DNA from: Gigantopelta aegis
Taxonomy: Eukaryota > Mollusca > Gastropoda > Neomphalida > Peltospiridae
Reading direction: 5' to 3'
Length of the DNA stretch: 64,000 nt
Assembly: GCF_016097555.1 (NCBI RefSeq)
Contig: NC_054702.1
Coordinates: 86,262,610 to 86,326,609 of the forward strand
Below, one piece after another: positions 22,735 through 64,000 of the stretch (its first letter is position 1; each line of letters begins with the position of its first letter). Both the position numbers and the translations under genes were made by a program. The notes below the pieces were generated by a model. That model saw nothing but the letters and a program-made list of their open reading frames with translations. It ran no database searches and was not told where the DNA came from.

Positions 22735-22985
22735 TCACGACCTCATTATTCATTTTCATTCATTCAACTTATTTTCATGCTTATATCCAGTTAAGATTAA
22801 AGCATGCTTTCCTGGGCACACACCACAGCTATTTGGGCTGTCTGTCTAGGACAATGGGTTAGTTGTTAGTGGTTAATGAGAGAGAATATCTGTGTGGAAG
22901 CCTGTACTCGGCCGCGAACCTAGTACCTACCAGCCGTATGTCCGATGGCTTAACCATGACACCACTGAAGCCTCATTAACATTAA
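22735..22985 (-). mobile_element. SINE family B copy (minus)
   Basis: Reverse complement of the family seen at 57455-57722: head ggcttcagtggtgtcatgg, a B-box-like ggttcgcggcc, then body and tail ending in tataagcatgaaaataag-like sequence. Confidence 0.8.
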
Positions 22986-23669
22986 TCTTAATGATATCAT
23001 ACTTAGGAATTGCATCAGGTTAGAAAATAACAAGGTGGGATGCTTTTTAAGAGATAATCTGGGACCAGTTGGCATTTAACTGAAAAATAAGTTAAAACCT
23101 TTTTCTTTCAGTCATCTATCCAGCCACTGGTCAAATGAAGCAAACAAAAAAACCCCAATAAATAATAAAACAGCAACAATAAGGTCACCTATATTCAGAT
23201 ACCACTGTGACTATATTGATATTTAATAAACTTAAATGTAACTTGGTTAGCAATTCTACCAAATTCTTTAGAAGGCAAACATATATTTATATGTCGAGTC
23301 CTCTTTACACATCTCGATGTGGTAAATGCAGTAACCGTAACCTGACTGAGATGCTCTTCAAGTTAACAGCTATACTCAAACGTTTGTACTGAAGTGTGCA
23401 ACACATTTGTTAACTGACCAAAGCCTTTTATGAGAATTATTCTCCCTTAGTAATTTTTCACAATTTATTTTTCAAAAAGAAAAGTGAATTTTGTCTGTTC
23501 TTATCTGTGATTATGGACAAAATATTATTATTACATTTTGAACATCTTAATCACAAATGTATACAATTAATCCTAGACAATTCACACATGGTTTTGCTCA
23601 AGGCCTTTTTGACATTCGAACCGACACAGAATTGTTTTGGTCATTGCAATATTATTGGAAGGAATATTT

Positions 23670-23981
23670 TTTATTTAACAATGCACTCAACACATTTTAA
23701 TTATTACACTTATATCATGTCGGATATATGGTTAATGACCACACAGATGATGAAAGCAAACCAGCTGCAACCACATAATTGGCTACTCTTTCCAATTGGC
23801 AGCAAGGGATATTTTATATGCAGCATCCTATAGACAGGGTAGTACACACCATTGCCTTTGTTGTACCAGTTGTGCAGCATTGGCTGGAAAGAGAAATAGC
23901 CCAATGAGGCCCATTGATGGGGATCGATCCTTGACAGACCTCACATCAGGCAAGCGTTTTAACGCTAGGCTACATCCCACC
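23670..23981 (-). mobile_element. SINE family A copy (minus)
   Basis: Contains the reversed body (ccaattggcagcaaggga), B box (ggggatcgatcc) and A-box region (gctaggctacatcccacc). More diverged than the copy at 14715. Confidence 0.85.
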
Positions 23982-24240
23982 TCATGATTATGTTATTGGG
24001 TGCCAAAGTAAAGGTAATATATAATATTCACACACATACAAAGCCAAAGATAACATTTTTCAAAATTTATTTTATAAGGTTACAAAGTATATCTGCAATA
24101 GCAGAAATAAGGGCGACAATTTACAACAAAAAGAAAACTGTTAACAAATCTACAACTACAGCTTGGTAAATTCACCACAAGTTATTATTAGCTCATGAAG
24201 CATAGCAGAACATCACTGCTGATCAGTGTTAAACACAATA

Positions 24241-24599
24241 CAGTCAATCCAGCTAAAGCAGCCACCTCCATTAAGCAGTCACCTGTCTTCACCTGGTATA
24301 TCAACAAGGTGATTTAGGGAATGCAAATGAACTGCCTTTTAGCAATTTTTGTTCCTCTTTTTTTTTTTTGCAGTTCTTTGCCTTTGAACAAAAAAATATA
24401 TATTAGCCAAAAAATTTATTGATCCATTTTGAAAATGAACACCTGGTAAACAATTCCTGGTGATGCCAGTTTTAATAGACTGCATTAAAATCCACCCAAG
24501 CAACTAATATAGTACACACTAACCTATATGAAGCAGCCGCCTGCTTTAAGAGGCCGCTTTTTGATACTCTGTCAGCTGGCTGCTTAACAAGGTTGACTG
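24241..24599. mobile_element. pogo/Tc1-mariner-like MITE (CAGTCAACC ends, TA target)
   Basis: Ends cagtcaatccagctaaagca and tgcttaacaaggttgactg are imperfect inverted repeats of about 28 bases flanked by TA on both sides. 359 bp, no open frame. Confidence 0.75.
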
Positions 24600-24836
24600 T
24601 ATTTCTAAAATCTGGTCTTTAACAAATCTGTCTCCAATCTAGTACTCCCACACAAAGTATGTGTCATTCTAGCTACTCCCACAATAACACACACTACTAT
24701 ACTAAACAACAAAAGTTCCTCCACCAGTAATCTGATCACAGATACCCTCAAACTATTGTTTGAGGGTAACACTGAGGTATTATACTAATGATATATTGAT
24801 GGAAAGAAGTAAAAAAGAAAAATCAATCTGCTCTAG

Positions 24837-25117
24837 AGGTGTCGTTAAATAAAACAAACTTTTATCTTATCATCGGCTATTGGACGTCAAACATATGGTC
24901 ATTCTGACATATTTCTTTAGAGGAAACCCACTGCCACATAGGCTACTCTTTCCAATAAGCAGCAAGGGGTCTTTTATATGCACTTTCGTTCCCAGACAGG
25001 ACAGCACATACCACGTCCTTTGATGAACCAGTTGTGGACCACTGGTTAGAATGGAAAACAGCCCAAACTACAAATGGGTCTACTGAGAAGGATCGATCCG
25101 ATGACCAACCGCTTCAC
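24837..25117 (-). mobile_element. SINE family A copy (minus)
   Basis: Starts gtcgttaaataaaacaaac, holds the reversed body phrase aataagcagcaaggggtc and a B box (aggatcgatcc). The head is degraded. Confidence 0.8.
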
Positions 25118-27317
25118 AAGAATGATGGAAAGAAGAGGCACATAAATAATAACCGCAAAAGTGAGGTATTACACTATATAATGATTGAAAGAAATAAAAA
25201 GAGGCCAAAAACGAATAACAGCAAATATTGACTGCAACCAGAACCCTCATCCATAGTATCAGGAAGTTTATTGTGTTACTGACATTCATTCAACATATTC
25301 AATCCCATGTGATATCTTCATATTTTACACCTGTAGACATTCCTACACTAGTAGTTAATTAAATTCGATCTACAATATCAATATAACACCCATATTTCTC
25401 TCCATCAGTATATTTAATAAAGACAATTGGAAGGGTTTGCAGCAGTCTGAGGGTACCTGTGGATCTGATATGTACTATTCTATTAATATTTCTTAACTAC
25501 ATTATTAGAAACACTCCATTTGTAACCATCATTATAGTTCTTGATACTGTTTGCAGCATTTTGCAACAGCAATATTTAGTTACAATCTCCCATCCCATTA
25601 AACCCCCCCCCCCCCCAAACAAACATTATTTACCCCATAATATATAAATACCCCTTTTCAACAATAGCTTTTCTATTTGTTTTCCTTACATTTACATATA
25701 TTTGTATTTGGATGCTTTTATATAAATTGATAGAATGAAAATAAAATCTCTAAACTCTGAACATAAATTTATGCACAAAAGAACACTAATAAGATAGTTA
25801 CCATAAATTAATAATTCACTAATCTATAACTTACAACTAATACCTACAAACACTCCAAGTAGTTATATATTATTTTAAAAAATAACTGAAATAATGTTCA
25901 ACATTGATGTACTAAAGGCTATACTAGTACAATGGAAGCTGAGAAGTTGAAATATGTATTTTAAAACAGCAAACCGAAGCAGTGGTATAGCAAACATCTT
26001 CAGGTTTATAAAAGAAGTTTGCATTTTGAAATATGATTGAGTTAACACCCGTAATAGTGGATTTACATTCACAAAATTAATAAACATTTTCTAGCTAACA
26101 ATAAAAGTTACAATTGAGGACAAAACCCACAAATAATTCAGTTGAAAAAAATAACCTGCATCAGTGGATTGCATTCGCAAATTAATACATTAAGTGACCA
26201 ACAAAAACAAAACAAAAACAAAAAATAATAATACAGTTACAAAAGACACTAGCAAACTAAGTATTTAAGATGTTAATATATTTATAGACATACTAACAAT
26301 TAAAATTATGTTCAAAGTAGTTCATAACACTCGTACATTGTAAAACAAAATAATAATTTTAAAAAATTGAACCAAAAACCCTATTTTATTCTCAGGCAAG
26401 GGGAGTGGCTACATAATTGTCAAACATTAGTATAAAAATAATGGAAAATTGTTATGGACAAGATAACAGTTATATAATAGATTATTCACACACATTTCAA
26501 CTTCACGTTTGTTCAGCAAGATGTTATGGTAATATTTTAACACTGTCCTTCATACCCACAAAACATAAATATGCTGTGGGCCTTTTTAAATGAACCACTC
26601 TAACCTTGTCATGGATAAAATAAAAACACGAGTTTGCTTGCTAATAGCATACCAGAACTGCTTTATTTCTCAGAAATGTATTGTTTCCAGTTATTGTTCA
26701 ACCAATGATTTCTTATGGCACACTAGTTTTTGTGCGTTTTTTCAAATAAATGATTGTCATTAATATAGAAGTCAAACAACTAATTTAGAAATATAATTTG
26801 TTTTTTAAATAGAATCCAGGATAACATTTTGTGTTGTTGACATTTCAGATGGTACAAAATTTTAAATGTATGAGGAACTCTGCCAGATGAACGTTTAATA
26901 TGGCACACGCGAGTACATACTATGTTCAGCAGTACATTTATTAACCAAGTCAAATGCATTACTGTTACAAAATACAACAGGATGAAATCATTAAAAAAAA
27001 ATATATCACTACAAAGTTTATCAAATGACAAAACAGTAAGACAATTATGCAACATTATTTATTGTTACTAACAGTAACTATTACACAAACATTGATACAC
27101 TGTAAAGATTAATTCTGATAAATACTGCACAAAGACAATAAAGTCAATCTTCTAATACAGGGGAAAAGGGAATTGGACGTAAGTAGTTAAATTACTAATA
27201 TTAAAAGTTGCATATTATGAGTTTATATTAGATCAGAATAATATATAGTATACAAATGTACTAATATTTAGCTGCTCTTTTAAACTGAAATATATGGAGT
27301 ACAAGACAACTAATATT

Positions 27318-27457
27318 CAGTGGCAGATCTAAAGTGGGCCCCCTAAATTATATTTCAATCTTATTTATTTTACATTGAAGAATTGGAGGAATCCCTTTCG
27401 GAACATTTGTGACATGTCATTGGGGGCCCCTAAATGGATTTTCTGGATCCACCACTG
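27318..27457. mobile_element. MITE with CAGTGGCGGATC ends, copy 2
   Basis: Ends cagtggcagatcta and tggatccaccactg; internal gtgggccccctaaa and gggggcccctaaatgg match copy 1 at 21339. Its right end seeds the following triplication. Confidence 0.72.
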
Positions 27458-27528
27458 ATATTGTGTAGTTTCTGGATCCACCACTGATATTGTGTAGTTT
27501 CTGGATCCACCACTGATATTGTGTAGTT
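27442..27528. repeat. 29-bp tandem triplication built from a MITE end
   Basis: tctggatccaccactgatat then tgtgtagtt recurs at 27442, 27471 and 27500. Each unit holds the MITE's terminal repeat plus 13 bases of flank. Confidence 0.92.
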
Positions 27529-29479
27529 TCTTTTGTTATTTCTAAATGGCAGATTCCTTTTCTTGCCCGTCAGCTATTTATGCCACTAATGTTTTCATAA
27601 CAACTTTAGCTAAATATTAAAGTTAGGTTCTTTAAAACAGGCAATTATTACATCCATACATAAAGATTTTTTTAAATTGTTATCTCTTGATGAATTTATT
27701 AAAGTCTTAAAATTGCATATGTATGTCAACCGATAACCCTGTGTACCATATTATGAATGCATATGTTAAAAAAAAGTTTCTTAAAAAGAATGAAAAATGC
27801 ATCAAATAACAGAAATTAATTGTTAAAAAATGGCCGGTTTCATACAGTTTCGAAAACATGAACCAAGATAATATAAACAGTATAAATATAACAAAGATCA
27901 CAGCTTAGTATTAAACAAGCAAAATGCTGAAAAGTGTTTATTGTAAACAGTTAATTTATGAAAAAAATGCATAACAAAGGCCTCAGTGAACATTTGCCTG
28001 TACAACAGAAACTTCAATTTCAAGAGACTTGCTCACATTTTATTACCATTATGTTTACAACCGAACAACAGTTCAGTCTAAGACATTAATGGTATCTTTA
28101 TGGTTTTCTCCACCATGCCAACAATGATACATTCAGTGTATAGATTTAAGCACTTTTCTGTCCATAATTTTCAGTTTTCACTGTGAACACTATATACTTA
28201 CTGGTGGCAAAATTTATAATTACATTAGGACACACATAATGGACACAAAAAAGAAGCGACTTCATTTTTATTAAGCTTTGCACTGTTCTTAGGATTCTAA
28301 CCTTTTAATTCCAATTAGCCATGCAATTCCATCATTAGGCCCTATATACGAAATACTGCATTGTACAGAAAATGAGTTAAATGACTGTCATGGACACAAT
28401 GAGTTCAGACATGCATGCAAGATATTTATCTTGTTATTATTTTTTTTGAATTGGTTAATTTTTTAAAGCTACATGTATTTGTGGGGTTTTCATGATTATA
28501 AGGCTTTGACAAGAATCAACCAAATTTACAAGAATATCAAATTAAAAAGCAATCATTTTATTCGAATACAAACAGCATTTATGATATGCATGACAGATAG
28601 ATAGCAGAGATACTGATTTTTCAATTTGAGAAAAATATTCCCATTCAAACTGTTATCATATATGCAGACTTCACATAAATAAAACATAGCACCTTGAAAT
28701 TTCATCATGCTGCTGTTAATATACCTTTATCCAAATTTGCAGTTCTGTTAACATGTGTATAATTTCCACATATCTTTTAGAATAGTAAAGGTTTAATGCT
28801 GAAATATCAAGAAACCGCCACCATTCATCCTCACAGAATAATGATGATACACAAACATGCTGCAAATATTTCTGGCATATTTGGTCATCTTGAAAAAAAT
28901 CCTGATGAAAATCCTGTTACAGTATTATAATGTTATTTTCTTTTTCTTTTACATTAAACACTATTTCACTTGCTGGTTATCACATATACATGTATATACC
29001 CAGCTGCTGAATTTAACAGTTCATTTCCAATATCATGGAAGACATGTATCTCTACTCGCCATTAATTAAAAGAGACTAAATAAAATTATTTTGAGTTTAA
29101 GTTCAGTTGAGTGAATCAGTATTATTATATGGCAAGATTTCTTAGAATTCTTTATAATAAACTAACAAAAATTTACCACATAGCTTAACATTTAAGAAAG
29201 TGAATGCATATACTGACATATCACCCAACCCACAACTGAAATAATGAATCAGAATTTCGGCAACCAATAATGTATAAAAGATGTGTAAAGGATGTTTAAA
29301 AAAAAAACTGTGCTAGAAGACTAGATTTGTTTTAGAACAAGTGTTTGAATGTACAATAAGCATGACACACAATAATTTAAAAAGTCCACAACAGTAAAAG
29401 AACAGATAGTTGAGTATGATGTGGTTTTGTTCAGCTTTACTCATAACAACAACAGCACGTTGAGGGTCGAGAACAACAT

Positions 29480-64000
<34,521 letters not shown>

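Larger units (their letters stand above)
21301..29479. other. Region between the 18-kb gene and the calpain stop codon
   Basis: The two genes converge here. 21.3-25.1 kb is mostly SINEs and MITEs. 25.2-29.4 kb is very AT-rich, has no exon I can support, and may hold the calpain 3' UTR. A minus-strand AATAAA at 28562-28557 is one possible poly(A) signal, unproven. Confidence 0.5.

Overview
This is an intron-rich, AT-rich animal nuclear DNA window with no bacterial, phage, CRISPR or rRNA content. Two families of tRNA-derived SINEs, many short inverted-repeat transposons (MITEs) and the protein matches point to a mollusc, most likely a gastropod; the taxon is an inference from repeat style and protein similarity recalled without a search. 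Nearly all long open frames here are chance frames in introns. I rebuilt three protein-coding genes exon by exon from GT-AG borders, intron phase and family conservation. Layout: (1) 378-11769, minus strand, holds the first 12 coding exons of RAB3GAP2, the non-catalytic subunit of the Rab3 GTPase-activating complex (also a Rab18 exchange factor in mammals). The ATG is at 11769, a promoter-like ETS site lies about 85 bases upstream, and the gene continues past the left edge. (2) 11.9-18.0 kb is intergenic and packed with SINE pieces, a 45-bp minisatellite, a tRNA-like duplication and a CT tract. (3) 18050-20812, plus strand, is a two-exon gene for a 364-residue protein that I do not recognise. 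It has a CRE in its promoter, an overlapping upstream ORF and an intronic X-box. (4) 21.3-29.4 kb is intergenic sequence or calpain 3' UTR with several SINEs and MITEs. (5) 29480-64000, minus strand, is the 3' part of a classical (penta-EF-hand) calpain protease: 17 exons with consistent phases encode the catalytic His and Asn, the C2-like domain, a linker made of tiny exons, and the PEF domain, ending at a TGA at 29480. The catalytic Cys lies beyond the right edge. A further 18-nt microexon is possible. The three genes are not a pathway; they are neighbours. The most notable content is how repeats interact with calpain splice sites. A 69-bp minisatellite carries copies of one exon's 3' end plus its splice donor; a 61-bp minisatellite carries copies of another exon's splice acceptor; and a SINE landed at a third exon's 5' border so that its target-site duplication copied the acceptor, leaving the relic acceptor upstream of the SINE. 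I see no new multi-gene system.
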